A stretch of DNA of 64,000 nt from Clostridiales bacterium. GTDB taxonomy: Bacteria; Bacillota; Clostridia; Oscillospirales; Oscillospiraceae. Numbering within the stretch: the stretch's first letter is position 1; every line of letters begins with the position of its first letter. The position numbers and the translations under genes are program-made. The stretch is taken from contig JAJQCJ010000109.1 in NCBI GenBank assembly GCA_021202775.1, positions 1 to 64,000 of the forward strand. The letters are read 5' to 3'. Under the pieces are notes generated by a model. The model saw nothing but the letters and a program-made list of their open reading frames with translations, was not told the origin of the DNA and made no database searches. This document shows, in pieces, positions 27,134 through 37,707 of the stretch.

Positions 27134-27161
27134 GCCGGCAGTCTGTATGGAAATGGAACCG

Positions 27162-28295
27162 CTACTCTGCGGTTACGGCGGAGCTTTCCGCGGTTATGGC
27201 GGAGCTTTCTGCGGGCAGGTCGCCGGAGGAGGCGCTGCCGTCCTCCTCGTCCGTGTCGCCGTAAAGCCAGCCATAGAGGGTGCTGCGCACCTCGTCCCAG
27301 TCGTTCATCACCAGCACGTCCATGCCGCGGATGATGTGGTTGGCATACATCCCGTTCTGGGGCAGGCTGTAGGAGGCCAGACCGGCATCGAAGATGGCAT
27401 AGGCGGAGGCGGCGATGCTGATGATCTGGGTGTTGGTCATGTCGGTGGCCAGGTCATCTGCAATGGCGTCGTACACCTGGAGCAGGGCGAAAATGCTCTC
27501 CCCCTTCAACTCCTCAAAGACGGCGGTGATCAGCTTGCGCTGGCGGGCGGTGCGGCTGAAGTCGCTGTCGATCTTGCGGATACGGGCATAGTCCAGCGCG
27601 GTGACGCCGTCCAGGTGGTTCATCCCCACCACCAGGTCGGTGGAAGGCCCGCCCTGTAGATAGACCTCATACTCGCCGTCCTCCCCGCCGCTGAGGTAAT
27701 TGACCTCCGCCTCGGTCAGCTCAATGTCCACACCCCCCAGGGTGTCAATGACATCGATGAAGCCGTTAAAGTCGATCTGCACATTGTAATCGATCTGAAT
27801 CCCGTAGTTCAGCTCGATGGTGGCGTCCAGCAGCTCCGTGCCGCCGAACCGATAGGCGGCGTTGATGCGGTTGTTCAGGTAATCCGGAATCTGTACATAG
27901 GTGTCCCGCAGGAGGGAGACCATGGAAATCTGCTCCGTAATGGTGTTAATGCTCAGGAGGATTATGCTGTCGGAGCGGCCGGCGTCGTCGTCAGAGCGGG
28001 AGTCCACGCCGATCAGCAGGATATTGCACACGCCGTCCACCTGGGTGACCACGTTGGCCTTGCCCCAGTCCAGGATCTCCTCGCTGATGGTGTCCGATTC
28101 GGTGGCCTCATCCGTTTCGCTCTCCTCGGCCGCCTCTGCCTCCACATATGACTCCGCGTTCAGCTGACCGATTTTGCTCAGCTCATAGTTTACAAAGATC
28201 GCCGCGCCGATCACAAGAACCAGAATCAGCGCCAGCAGGATTAGCAGCACCCGTTTCAGGACGCTCTTTCGCTGTGGGTAGTTTTTCTTTGCCAT
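27162..28295 (-). CDS. LytR-CpsA-Psr (LCP) family protein
   Basis: NILLIGVDSRSDDDAGRSDSIILLSINTITEQISMVSLLRDTYVQIPDYLNNRINAAYRFGG. Confidence 0.93.
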   Translation of the reverse strand: MAKKNYPQRKSVLKRVLLILLALILVLVIGAAIFVNYELSKIGQLNAESYVEAEAAEESETDEATESDTISEEILDWGKANVVTQVDGVCNILLIGVDSRSDDDAGRSDSIILLSINTITEQISMVSLLRDTYVQIPDYLNNRINAAYRFGGTELLDATIELNYGIQIDYNVQIDFNGFIDVIDTLGGVDIELTEAEVNYLSGGEDGEYEVYLQGGPSTDLVVGMNHLDGVTALDYARIRKIDSDFSRTARQRKLITAVFEELKGESIFALLQVYDAIADDLATDMTNTQIISIAASAYAIFDAGLASYSLPQNGMYANHIIRGMDVLVMNDWDEVRSTLYGWLYGDTDEEDGSASSGDLPAESSAITAESSAVTAE

Positions 28296-28415
28296 AGCCC
28301 GGTATCCTTTCTCAAGCGAGACGCCTTTCGCCCACTTTTTACAGATTCCTTACCAGTTTACTACAGTCGTGATGGAAAATCAAGTTAGATTTTCGGCGTT
28401 TCCACACATTTTCTG

Positions 28416-28445
28416 TTGACAAAACAGACCGCCCGGGGTCATAAT
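28416..28445 (+). promoter_or_regulatory. Sigma70-type promoter for the CDP-glycerol transferase genes
   Basis: TTGACA-N18-CATAAT. Confidence 0.5.
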
Positions 28446-28477
28446 AACATCAATCGACATGAAATGAGGAATATGAC

Positions 28478-29611
28478 TTGCGTTTTTTTCTGTTTCTCGC
28501 ACGCTGGGGCCTGCGCCTTCTTTACATACCGCTCCTTCCGCTGAAGCCCCGCAACAAGGTGGTCATGCTTTCCCGGGAGGCGGACACGCCGCCGCTGGAT
28601 TTCCGGCTGATTGAAAAAGAGCTGAACCGTCAGTCGCCGGAGACGGAGGTGGTCTATTTTTGCAAAAAAATGACAAAATCGGTGTCGATTTTTTCCTACT
28701 GTCTGCTGATCCTCCGGTCGCTGTACCACATCGCCACGGCCAGCGTGGCCATCACCGACACCTACTGCATCCAGCTCAGCGTCCTACCCAAAAAGAAGGG
28801 GCTGACGGTGATTCAGATCTGGCACGCCCTGGGGGCGGTGAAGAAATTCAGCTATCAGTGCCTGGACACCCCCTACGGCCACAGCGCCGCCACGGCGAAG
28901 GCCATGTGCATGCACAAAAACTATGATTATATTCTCTGCGCCAGCGAGGCCACCCGGGCCATTTACGCCCAGGGGTTCCACGTCCCCCAGGAGCGGATTC
29001 TGGTGAAGGGGATGCCCAGGGTGGACTATATCCAGCGCCCCCAGCGGGGCCTCCGGGAAAAGCTGGAGGCCCCGCGGCCCGACCTGGCGGGGAAGAAGGT
29101 GCTGCTGTACCTGCCCACCTTCCGGGACGGGCTGGAGGAAGGGGTGGACGCCCTGGTGCGGGCCGCCGCCGGGGACCCGGAGATGGCCCTCCTGGTGAAG
29201 CCCCACCCCCTGTCCAACCTCCGGCTGCCGGAGGAACTGCAAACCCCGGCGGGCTGGGGCACCTACGACCTGATGAAGGTGTGCGACAGCGTCATCACCG
29301 ACTACTCCGCCTCCTCCCTGGAGGCCAGTCTGCTGGACAAGGAGATCTATTTCTACCTCTTTGACCATGACAGCTATCTGGAGAATCAGGGGCTGAACGT
29401 AGACCCCCTCTATGAGCTGTCGGACGCCTGCTCTGTCACGGCGGAGGGGGTTCTGGCCCTGGCTAAGGGGGACAGCTATCCCTGGGAGGCCCTCCGGCGC
29501 TTCCGGGAAAAGTACATCGAGACGGCGGGAGACAACAACACCCGGCAGGTGACGGCCTTCCTGCTGGAGCAGATTCCCGCATCGCTGCGGCAGACGCCGG
29601 CGGGCGTGTAA
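28478..29611 (+). CDS. CDP-glycerol glycerophosphotransferase family protein
   Basis: VIQIWHALGAVKKFSYQ; GMPRVDYI; LLYLPTFRDG; KPHPLSN; DSVITDYSASSLEASLLDKEIYFYLFDHDSY. Confidence 0.85.
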   Translation: MRFFLFLARWGLRLLYIPLLPLKPRNKVVMLSREADTPPLDFRLIEKELNRQSPETEVVYFCKKMTKSVSIFSYCLLILRSLYHIATASVAITDTYCIQLSVLPKKKGLTVIQIWHALGAVKKFSYQCLDTPYGHSAATAKAMCMHKNYDYILCASEATRAIYAQGFHVPQERILVKGMPRVDYIQRPQRGLREKLEAPRPDLAGKKVLLYLPTFRDGLEEGVDALVRAAAGDPEMALLVKPHPLSNLRLPEELQTPAGWGTYDLMKVCDSVITDYSASSLEASLLDKEIYFYLFDHDSYLENQGLNVDPLYELSDACSVTAEGVLALAKGDSYPWEALRRFREKYIETAGDNNTRQVTAFLLEQIPASLRQTPAGV

Positions 29612-29623
29612 GAAAAGCTGTAG

Positions 29624-29642
29624 GGGCGGCCTCTGGCCGCCC
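29624..29642. repeat. GC-rich palindrome, REP-like
   Basis: GGGCGGCC-TCT-GGCCGCCC between two transferase genes. Confidence 0.5.
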
Positions 29643-29688
29643 GAAGCAGCCGACAGGCGTTTGAGAGAAGCAGGAGTGTGATAAAACG

Positions 29689-31017
29689 GTGAAAAAGAGC
29701 GTCAGAGGGGCCTTGCAGCAGGCGTACCGCCAGGTGACGGGCCGGTTCCCGGCCACACGGCGGCTGCTGCGGGCCGCGGTGTTCCAGGGGACGAGGCTGA
29801 CCTATCGCCTGCGGACGGCGGGGGCAAAGACCAACCCGAAGCAGGCGGTGTTCTGCACCTTTTCCGGACAGAGCTATTCGGACAGCCCCAAGGCCATCTA
29901 TGAGCGGATGCGCACCGACCCCCGGTTTCAGGACTGGGAATTTATCTGGGTGTTCAAGGGTGCGGAGCGGTACCGGGGGGAGTACGGCGTGTCCGTGGGC
30001 TTCCCAGTGGAAGACAGGCGCACCAGGGTGGTGGAATACTTCACCCCGGCCTATGAAGCCGCCCTGGGGACGGCGAAATACTGGGTGTTCAACTACCGGG
30101 TGAACGAGTATATCTATCCCCGGGCCGACCAGGTCTACATCGAGTGCTGGCACGGCACGCCCTTGAAGCGGCTGGGCCATGACCTCTCCCTGGGGGGGAA
30201 CGTGTACAACTCTCTGGAGGAGGTCTTTCGGAAGTTCGATTTGGACCGGGAGAAGATGACCTACCTCCTGTCCCCCTCCCCCTTCGCCTCGGAGAAATTC
30301 TCATCCGCCTGGGATTTGCAGAAGCACCACCGGGAGTCCGCCCTGCTGGAGGTGGGCTATCCCAGGAACGACTTCCTGGTGAACGCCACCCCAGAGGACG
30401 TGGCCGCCATCAGGGCCAGGCTGGGGCTGGACAGGCCGGGGGGCAAAAAAGTCATCCTTTACGCCCCCACCTGGCGGGATAACCAGCGCAGCACAGAGGA
30501 GGGCGGCTTCACCTACGAGCTGGGGCTGGACTTTCAGAAGCTGCGCCAGGCATTGGGGGAGGAGTACGTCGTCCTGTTCCGGGCCCACTATCTGGTGGCC
30601 AATCAGTTTGACTTTGCCAGCTTTGCGGGCTTCGTCTACGACGTCTCCGGTTATCCGGACATCAACCATCTGTATCTGACGGCGGATCTGCTGATCACCG
30701 ACTACTCCTCCGTGTTCTTTGACTACGCCATCCTCCACAAGCCCATGCTGTTCTATATGTACGATCTGGCGGCCTACCGGGACGAGATTCGGGGCTTCTA
30801 TATGGGTCTGGAGGAGCTGCCCGGCGCCATTGTGGAGCGGGAGGAGGATTTGGTGCCCGCCATCCGGGAAACCATGGCCTCCGCCGCCTACGATGAGAAA
30901 TACCGCGCCTTCTGTGCCAAATTCGCCCCGCTGGAGGACGGCCACGCCGCCGACCGGGTCATCGACGCCCTGCTGGCGGCAGGGGAACGGAAGGGAAACA
31001 GGGAGGGAAGGCCTTGA
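29689..31017 (+). CDS. CDP-glycerol glycerophosphotransferase family protein
   Basis: ECWHGTPLKRLGHD; LLSPSPFASEKFSSAW; ILYAPTWRDN; LLITDYSSVFFDYAILHKPMLFYMYDL. Confidence 0.92.
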   Translation: MKKSVRGALQQAYRQVTGRFPATRRLLRAAVFQGTRLTYRLRTAGAKTNPKQAVFCTFSGQSYSDSPKAIYERMRTDPRFQDWEFIWVFKGAERYRGEYGVSVGFPVEDRRTRVVEYFTPAYEAALGTAKYWVFNYRVNEYIYPRADQVYIECWHGTPLKRLGHDLSLGGNVYNSLEEVFRKFDLDREKMTYLLSPSPFASEKFSSAWDLQKHHRESALLEVGYPRNDFLVNATPEDVAAIRARLGLDRPGGKKVILYAPTWRDNQRSTEEGGFTYELGLDFQKLRQALGEEYVVLFRAHYLVANQFDFASFAGFVYDVSGYPDINHLYLTADLLITDYSSVFFDYAILHKPMLFYMYDLAAYRDEIRGFYMGLEELPGAIVEREEDLVPAIRETMASAAYDEKYRAFCAKFAPLEDGHAADRVIDALLAAGERKGNREGRP

Positions 31018-32297
31018 GCGGACTGAAAAACACCCTCTACGATTTGGTGGAGCACTGGACGCCGGTGCGCAGGGCCGCCCGGGACGCTGTGACGGCCCTG
31101 CGCCGCCTTCAATTCTGGCAGCAGACCCGGAACTGCGTGATGCAGGAGGATTTGGTGCTGTTCTGCACCTTCGGCGGGAAGGGCTACTCGGACAGCCCCA
31201 GGGCGGTGTATCAGGCCATGCTGGCCGACCACCGGTATGACGGCTACCGCTTTGTCTGGGCCTTTCAGCAGCCGGAGCGGTTCCCCCAGGTGGCGGCCAT
31301 GCCCCGGACGGAGGTGGTGGCCTACGGCAGCCAGGCATACAACCGGAAGATGGCGGAGGCCAAATACTGGGTGCTGAACTTCCGGGTGGCGGACCACATC
31401 TGGCCGAAGGAGGGACAGGTGTACGTCCAGTGTTGGCACGGCACGCCCCTGAAGCGGCTGGGCTACGACATCCGGGAGGAGAGCAACGCCAACAGCATGA
31501 ACAGCCTGGCGGAGATTCGCCAGAAGTACGACCTGGACGCCGCCAAGCTGACCTGGCTCCTGTCCCCGTCCCCCTTCGCCACGGAGGTGTTCACCTCCGC
31601 CTGGAATCTCAAGGCCAGGGGCAGGGAGGGGGCGATTCTGGAGCTGGGCTATCCCCGGAACGACTTTTTGAAGAACTGCACCCCGGCGGAGCTGGACGCC
31701 ATCCGCAGCCGTCTGGGGCTGACGGAGGAGCAGCTCCACGGGCGGAAGGTGCTGCTCTACGCCCCCACCTTCCGGGACAACCAGCATCAGGGGGGCGGCT
31801 ACCGCTACACCCCTCAGGTGGACTTTCAGCGACTGCGGAGAGAACTGGGGGAGGACTATGTGCTGCTCTTCCGGGCCCACTATCTGGTGGCCAGCGCCTT
31901 CGACTTCTCGGCGTATGGCGGCTTCATCCGCAACGTGTCGGACTATCCCGACATCAACGACCTGTATCTGGTGGCGGACGCGCTGATCACTGACTACTCT
32001 TCCGTGTTCTTTGACTACGCCATCCTGGGCCGTCCGGAGATCTTCTATATGTACGACCTGGAGGACTACCGGGACACCATCCGGGGCTTCTACCTGGGTC
32101 TGGAGGAGCTGCCCGGCCCCATCGTGCAGACGGAGGAGGAACTGATTGCTGCCATCCGCAGGGCCTGGACGGACCGCAGCTATGACCAGCGGTATGCCCG
32201 CTTCACCCGCCGATTCAATCCTCTGGAGGACGGGCAGGCGGCGCAGCGGCTGGCCCAGGCGGTGTTTCCCACGGAAACCGGGGGAGAAAACGGCTGA
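31014..32297 (+). CDS. CDP-glycerol glycerophosphotransferase family protein
   Basis: Paralogue of the preceding gene: QCWHGTPLKRLGYD; LLYAPTFRDN; ALITDYSSVFFDYAILGRPEIFYMYDLEDY. Confidence 0.92.
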   Translation: MSGLKNTLYDLVEHWTPVRRAARDAVTALRRLQFWQQTRNCVMQEDLVLFCTFGGKGYSDSPRAVYQAMLADHRYDGYRFVWAFQQPERFPQVAAMPRTEVVAYGSQAYNRKMAEAKYWVLNFRVADHIWPKEGQVYVQCWHGTPLKRLGYDIREESNANSMNSLAEIRQKYDLDAAKLTWLLSPSPFATEVFTSAWNLKARGREGAILELGYPRNDFLKNCTPAELDAIRSRLGLTEEQLHGRKVLLYAPTFRDNQHQGGGYRYTPQVDFQRLRRELGEDYVLLFRAHYLVASAFDFSAYGGFIRNVSDYPDINDLYLVADALITDYSSVFFDYAILGRPEIFYMYDLEDYRDTIRGFYLGLEELPGPIVQTEEELIAAIRRAWTDRSYDQRYARFTRRFNPLEDGQAAQRLAQAVFPTETGGENG

Positions 32298-32383
32298 CGG
32301 CTGGGCAAAACTGCCAAAGCGGGGGTAAAAATCCGTTCTTTTCCCTGAAAAGAGACGAAATTTATACTGCGGAAAGAAATCCC

Positions 32384-32412
32384 TTGCATTACGGCGGGGG
32401 TTGTGTTAGAAT
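32384..32412 (+). promoter_or_regulatory. Sigma70-type promoter of rimP-nusA-infB
   Basis: TTGCAT-N17-TAGAAT. Confidence 0.55.
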
Positions 32413-32439
32413 AGGATTGTTAAGGTAGCGTCAATGATA

Positions 32440-32470
32440 AGAGTGGAGTTTCGGCTCCGCTCTTTCTTTT
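32440..32470 (+). terminator. Leader hairpin/attenuator upstream of rimP
   Basis: AGAGTGGAG-TTTCGG-CTCCGCTCT followed by TTCTTTT, between promoter and rimP start. Confidence 0.55.
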
Positions 32471-32537
32471 GAGATTTTTCCGCAGGCAGTGGGGGTTCTT
32501 TCCGTTGTGGGCCTGCGGCGTCGAAGGGTAGGATAAG

Positions 32538-32996
32538 ATGAAAAAAGTGACGGAACTGACCGCGGAGCTGGCGGCCCCCTTCATTGAGGCGGCAGGCTGT
32601 ACCCTGTGGGACGTGGAATATGTCCGGGAGGGGGGCGCCTGGTACCTGCGGGTGTATATCGACTGCGAGGGCGGCGTGAACATCGACCAGTGCGAGCAGG
32701 TACACCGGCCCCTGGGGGATGCCCTGGATGAGGCGGACCCCATCGAGGGAAGCTATATTCTGGAGGTCTGCTCCGCCGGGTGCGACCGGGCGCTGAAAAA
32801 GCCGGAGCACTTCGCCGCCTGCATGGGGCAGGAGGTGGAGGTGCGCCTCTATCGCCCCCTGAACGGCAGCAAGGAGTACCGGGGCACCCTGACCGGTTAC
32901 GACCAGGGGGATGTGACCATCGAGACCTCTGAGGGCGAGGCGGTGCGCTTTGCCAAAAAGGAGCTGGCGCTGGTGCGCCTCTATGTTGACTTTTAA
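32538..32996 (+). CDS. rimP: Ribosome maturation factor RimP
   Basis: GCTLWDVEYVREGGAWYLRVYIDCEGGVNIDQCEQVHRPLGDALDEADPIEGSYILEVCSAGCDRALKK; upstream of nusA. Confidence 0.93.
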   Translation: MKKVTELTAELAAPFIEAAGCTLWDVEYVREGGAWYLRVYIDCEGGVNIDQCEQVHRPLGDALDEADPIEGSYILEVCSAGCDRALKKPEHFAACMGQEVEVRLYRPLNGSKEYRGTLTGYDQGDVTIETSEGEAVRFAKKELALVRLYVDF

Positions 32997-33029
32997 AGAA
33001 TTGAATTCAGATAGGAGTGTAGCTGTGAC

Positions 33030-34247
33030 ATGGCAAAACGTGCAGTAAAAAAGGGCCCCACGCCGGAAGAGGACGCAAAGGAGTTCTTTGCGGCGCTGGA
33101 TCAGATCGAAGAGGAACGGGGCATCCCCAAGTCCTATATGCTGGAGAAGATCGAGCAGGCCCTGATCACCGCTTATAAGCATGACCACGACAAAATCACG
33201 GATAACGTCTCCGTGATCTTCAACGAGGAAAAGGCGGACATCCGCATGGTGGTGCGCCGGGACGTGGTGGAGGAAGTGGACAATCCGGACACCGAGATCT
33301 CTCTGGAGGAAGCCCGCCAGAGTCTGCCCGACGTCCAGCTGGGGGACGTGGTGAAGAAGAAGATCAAAATCAAGAACTTCGGCCGGGTGGCGGCCCAGAC
33401 CGCCCGCCAGGTCATCGTCCAGGGAATCCGGGAGGCGGAGCGGAATATGGTCTTTGACGCCTTCAACGAAAAGACGAAAGAGATGCTCTCCGGCACCGTG
33501 TCCCGCACCGACCCCCGCACCGGGGCACTGTATGTGAGGCTGACGGCGGGGAAGGAAAAGACCGACGCCCTGCTGTCCGCCAGCGAGCAGGTCAAGGGCG
33601 AGTATTACAGCGAGGGGGACCGCATCCGCGTCTATGTGGTGGAGGTGCGCCGCACCACCCGGGGCACCCAGGTGGTGATCTCCCGCACCCATGCGGGGCT
33701 GGTGAAGCGGCTCTTTGAGCTGGAGGTGCCGGAAATCTTTGACGGCGTGGTGGAGATCAAATCCATCGCCCGGGAGGCCGGCAGCCGCACCAAGATGGCC
33801 GTCTGGTCCAACGACCCGGAGGTGGACCCCATCGGCGCCTGCGTGGGCACCCGGGGCGCCCGTGTCAACGCCATTGTGGAGGAGCTTCACGGCGAAAAGG
33901 TGGATATCATCAAATACAGCGAGGATATGAGCACCTACATCGCCGCAGCCCTGGCCCCTGCGTCGGTGCTCAGCGTGACCATGGTGGAGGAGAAGAGCTA
34001 CCGCGTGGTGGTGCCCGACGACCAGCTGAGCCTGGCCATCGGTAAGGAGGGCCAGAACGCCCGCCTGGCTGCCCGGCTCACCGGCTGCAAGATCGACATC
34101 AAGAGCCTCTCCGCCGCCCAGGAGGAGGACGCCCGGGCCGACGCCCTGCCGGAGGAGGAACCGACGGAGGACGAGGCGGAGGCCCTGCTGGCCGATGAGG
34201 CCGAGGCCGCCGCGGAACAGGACGACGACCTGTTCGTTGAGGAATAA
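33030..34247 (+). CDS. nusA: Transcription termination/antitermination protein NusA
   Basis: S1/KH motifs: [63 protein letters not shown]. Confidence 0.96.
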   Translation: MAKRAVKKGPTPEEDAKEFFAALDQIEEERGIPKSYMLEKIEQALITAYKHDHDKITDNVSVIFNEEKADIRMVVRRDVVEEVDNPDTEISLEEARQSLPDVQLGDVVKKKIKIKNFGRVAAQTARQVIVQGIREAERNMVFDAFNEKTKEMLSGTVSRTDPRTGALYVRLTAGKEKTDALLSASEQVKGEYYSEGDRIRVYVVEVRRTTRGTQVVISRTHAGLVKRLFELEVPEIFDGVVEIKSIAREAGSRTKMAVWSNDPEVDPIGACVGTRGARVNAIVEELHGEKVDIIKYSEDMSTYIAAALAPASVLSVTMVEEKSYRVVVPDDQLSLAIGKEGQNARLAARLTGCKIDIKSLSAAQEEDARADALPEEEPTEDEAEALLADEAEAAAEQDDDLFVEE

Positions 34248-34303
34248 CGCGCAGCCCGCTGCGCCCAACGGGAGGAGGGAAGCCTCATGCCAAAAAAATC
34301 CCC

Positions 34304-34561
34304 ATGCGGCAATGTGTCGGCTGCCGGGAGATGAAGCCCAAGCGGGAACTGATCCGGGTGGTGAAAAGCCCGGAGGGGGAGCTGTCCCTGGATTTCCGGG
34401 GCAAGAAGCCCGGACGGGGCGCTTACGTCTGCCCCAACCCCGCCTGCCTGAAAAAGGCGAAAAAGTCCAACGCACTGGGCCGCGCCTTTGAGGTGGCCAT
34501 CCCCGCGGAGGTCTATGACGCGCTGGAAGCGCAGATGGCCCAGAGGGACGGGGATGGATAG
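34304..34561 (+). CDS. ylxR: YlxR (DUF448) RNA-binding protein
   Basis: [54 protein letters not shown]. Confidence 0.92.
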   Translation: MRQCVGCREMKPKRELIRVVKSPEGELSLDFRGKKPGRGAYVCPNPACLKKAKKSNALGRAFEVAIPAEVYDALEAQMAQRDGDG

Positions 34562-34949
34562 CCGGTTTCTGTCCCTGTTGGGGCTGTGCAAACGGGCGGG
34601 GAAGCTGGCCGCCGGGGAGACGCTGGTGCTGGAGGCCATCGAGGCCCACAAGGCCCGGCTGGTGCTGGTGACGGAGGACTGTTCCCCCCGCTCCCTGCGG
34701 AAGCTGACCAATGCCTGCGGCGACCGGATTCCCCTGATGCAGGTGGCTCTCAGCCGGGCCGCCCTGGGCAGCGCCCTGGGCTGGGAGGCCTGCGCGGCTG
34801 TGGCCGTGGAGGACGGGGGCTTCGCCGCCCGTCTGGCCGCTCTCGTGGCCCAGGCCCAGCCGGAGTACGCGCCCCTGGCGGAGGCGGTAGCCGTCCGGCA
34901 GGAGAAGCTGCTCCGCAGAAAAAAAGAGAAGCCCCGGAAGAAGCGGTAA
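34554..34949 (+). CDS. ylxQ: YlxQ-like L7Ae-family protein
   Basis: [43 protein letters not shown]; start refined to 34554. Confidence 0.85.
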   Translation: MDSRFLSLLGLCKRAGKLAAGETLVLEAIEAHKARLVLVTEDCSPRSLRKLTNACGDRIPLMQVALSRAALGSALGWEACAAVAVEDGGFAARLAALVAQAQPEYAPLAEAVAVRQEKLLRRKKEKPRKKR

Positions 34950-35075
34950 CGCCGCACTTCCAGGCGTTCCTGAACGTACCACTCCCTTTGGGAGTTCACG
35001 CAATATCGCAGGCGCTGCCGCCGGACCGGGGGCGGCGTCGGGCGGTATGGATTGTAGGAGGTGGCTGATTTTAGT

Positions 35076-37526
35076 ATGGATAACAAGTATAGGGTTCGCG
35101 AGGTAGCGAAGGATTTCACCCTGAACGGGAAGGCAATCGGCAACAACGCGGTGAAGGATATTTTGACCAAATACGCCTCCGCCCCCAGCAGCACCCAGGC
35201 GGTGCTGAGCGAGAGCGAGCTTGCCATCCTTTTTGACTACCTGACGCTGAACAATCAAATTGACGATTTGGCGGAGGTGTTCGCGGAGGCGGCCCCGGCC
35301 AAGCCTGCCCAGGAGGAGCAGGCTCAGAAGAAGCCGAAGAAGCCCGCCCCCGCCAAGGGCGGCAAGCAGGAGGGAACCAGGAGCGCCCCTGCGGAGCAGC
35401 AGCCCAAGGCGGCGAAGGCGCCTGCCAAAGGCGCTGCCAGGCCCCAGCCCCAGACCCCGGCCAAGCAGCCGGAGGCTCCGAAGCCCCAGGAGGGCAAGGA
35501 GGCCAAGGAGAGCAAAGCCCAGCAGACCGCCAGCCGTGTGCCCCAGAAGAAGGTGGTCAACACCCGCAACAACGTGGATGTGAACCTGGGCCGCTACGAT
35601 GCCCACCTGGATGAGCTGGCCCCGGACCATGCGGACCGGATGGTCAGCGGCAAGCAGAAGATCTCCTCCAAGCGCTCCCAGCAGCAGCGCACGGGCAAGC
35701 AGTCCGCCAAGCGCCGCCAGGAGGAGCAGCAGCAGCGCCTGCGCAGGATGCAGCAGGAGGCCGCCCGGAAGGCCCCCGTGAAGGTGCAGATCCCCGATGA
35801 GATCACCGTGGGTGAGCTGGCCCTCCGGATGAAGAAGTCCGCCGCCGAGGTGGTGAAGAAGCTGATCTCCGAGGGGGTCATGGCCTCCGTCAGCGATACG
35901 ATTGATTTCGACACCGCCGCCATCGTGGCCGAAGAACTGGGCTGCAAGGTGGAGCATGAGGTGGTGGTCACCATTGAGGAGCGGCTCATCGACACCACGG
36001 AGGACGCCGAGGCCGATCTGGTGCCCCGGGCCCCGGTCATCGTGGTCATGGGCCACGTAGACCACGGCAAGACCTCCCTGCTGGACTATATCCGTTCCTC
36101 CAGCGTGGCCTCCGGCGAGGCGGGCGGCATCACCCAGGCCATCGGCGCCTATCAGGTGAAGGTGCAGGATAAGATGGTCACCTTCCTGGACACACCGGGC
36201 CATGAGGCGTTCACCGCCATGCGTGCCCGGGGCGCCATGGTGACGGACATCGCCATCCTGGCGGTGGCCGGCAACGACGGCATCATGCCCCAGACCATCG
36301 AGGCCATCAACCACGCCAAGGCGGCGGAGATTCCCATTGTGGTGGCCGTCAACAAGATGGACCTCCCCGGCGCCGACGCGGAAAAGGTGAAGCAGGAGCT
36401 GACCAAGTACGACCTGCTGGCCGAGGACTGGGGCGGCGACACCATTGTGGTGCCCATCTCCGCCAAGACCGGCCAGGGCATTGACGAGCTGCTGGAGAAC
36501 GTGCTGCTGGTGGCCGAGATGCGGGAGCTGAAGGCCAACCCCAACCGGGCCGCCAAGGGCAGCGTCATCGAGGCCCGGCTGGATAAGGGCCGCGGCCCCA
36601 TCGCCACCCTGCTGGTGCAGAACGGCACTTTGAAGGTGGGCGATGTCATCATCGCCGGGACGGCTGTGGGCCGCGTCCGGGCCATGACCGACTACCGTGG
36701 CCGCCGGCTGAAAACCGCAGGCCCCTCCGTGCCGGTGGAGATCACCGGTATGTCCGAGGTGCCCGGTGCTGGCGACGACTTCTACGCCGTGGCCGATGAG
36801 CGCATGGCCCGTGAGCTGGCCGAGCAGCGCAAGCAGGAGCAGAAGGCTGCCGCCGCTGCCCCTGTGGCTAAGAAGGTCAGCCTGGACGATCTGTTCAGCC
36901 AGATCAGCGCCGGCGATGTGAAGGATTTGAACATCATCGTCAAGGCGGACGTCCAGGGCAGTGTGGAAGCGGTGAAGGAGAATCTGGAGAAGATTTCCAA
37001 CGACGAGGTGCGGGTCCGTGTCATCCACGGCGGCGTGGGCGCCATCAACGAGAGCGACGTCATGCTGGCCTCCACCTCCAACGCTATCATCGTGGGCTTC
37101 AACGTCCGCCCGGAGCCGGTGGCCAAGAGCATGGCCGAGCGGAACAAGGTGGATATGCGGATGTACCGGGTCATCTACGAGTGCATCGAGGAGATCGAGG
37201 CCGCCATGAAGGGCCTGCTGGCCCCCAAGTACAGGGAAGTGGAGCTGGGCCGGGTGGAGGTCCGCCAGGTCTACAAGATCACCAACGTTGGTATGGTGGC
37301 CGGCTCCTATGTGCTGGAAGGCAAGGCCACCCGCTCCGCCAAGGTGCGGCTGGTGCGGGACGGCGTCGTGATCTACGAGGGCGAGATCGCCTCCCTCCAG
37401 CGCTTCAAGGACTCCGTCCGGGAGGTGGCCGCCGGGTACGAGTGCGGCATCACCCTGGAGAAGTTCAGCGACGTCAAGGTGGGCGACATCCTGGAGTGTT
37501 ACGAAATGCAGGAGATCGAGCAGTGA
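35076..37526 (+). CDS. infB: Translation initiation factor IF-2
   Basis: [19 protein letters not shown]-type G1, DTPGHEAF G3, NKMDLP G4. Confidence 0.97.
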   Translation: MDNKYRVREVAKDFTLNGKAIGNNAVKDILTKYASAPSSTQAVLSESELAILFDYLTLNNQIDDLAEVFAEAAPAKPAQEEQAQKKPKKPAPAKGGKQEGTRSAPAEQQPKAAKAPAKGAARPQPQTPAKQPEAPKPQEGKEAKESKAQQTASRVPQKKVVNTRNNVDVNLGRYDAHLDELAPDHADRMVSGKQKISSKRSQQQRTGKQSAKRRQEEQQQRLRRMQQEAARKAPVKVQIPDEITVGELALRMKKSAAEVVKKLISEGVMASVSDTIDFDTAAIVAEELGCKVEHEVVVTIEERLIDTTEDAEADLVPRAPVIVVMGHVDHGKTSLLDYIRSSSVASGEAGGITQAIGAYQVKVQDKMVTFLDTPGHEAFTAMRARGAMVTDIAILAVAGNDGIMPQTIEAINHAKAAEIPIVVAVNKMDLPGADAEKVKQELTKYDLLAEDWGGDTIVVPISAKTGQGIDELLENVLLVAEMRELKANPNRAAKGSVIEARLDKGRGPIATLLVQNGTLKVGDVIIAGTAVGRVRAMTDYRGRRLKTAGPSVPVEITGMSEVPGAGDDFYAVADERMARELAEQRKQEQKAAAAAPVAKKVSLDDLFSQISAGDVKDLNIIVKADVQGSVEAVKENLEKISNDEVRVRVIHGGVGAINESDVMLASTSNAIIVGFNVRPEPVAKSMAERNKVDMRMYRVIYECIEEIEAAMKGLLAPKYREVELGRVEVRQVYKITNVGMVAGSYVLEGKATRSAKVRLVRDGVVIYEGEIASLQRFKDSVREVAAGYECGITLEKFSDVKVGDILECYEMQEIEQ

Positions 37527-37551
37527 GCCGGTCTGCCTGCCCGGCAAGGCT

Positions 37552-37592
37552 TGCCTGCATCGGAGCGCATTGCTCCGGTGCAGGCAGTTTTT
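37552..37592 (+). terminator. Intrinsic terminator after infB
   Basis: TGCCTGCATCGGAGC-GCATT-GCTCCGGTGCAGGCA followed by TTTTT. Confidence 0.75.
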
Positions 37593-37707
37593 ATCGGCCA
37601 AGGCCCGGTGATTCGTGACGCCGGTTGCCAAACCCCGCGTTGTAAACCGCCCAAAAGTGTGCTATACTACTGCTGTCTACGATTTTTTGATGTTGGGATG
37701 TGAACCT

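Noticed and set aside
32406-37631. 1741-aa ORF on the minus strand
   Set aside because: Antisense to rimP-nusA-ylxR-ylxQ-infB, which are clearly recognised. Low-complexity Gly/His/Leu composition typical of GC-rich shadow ORFs.
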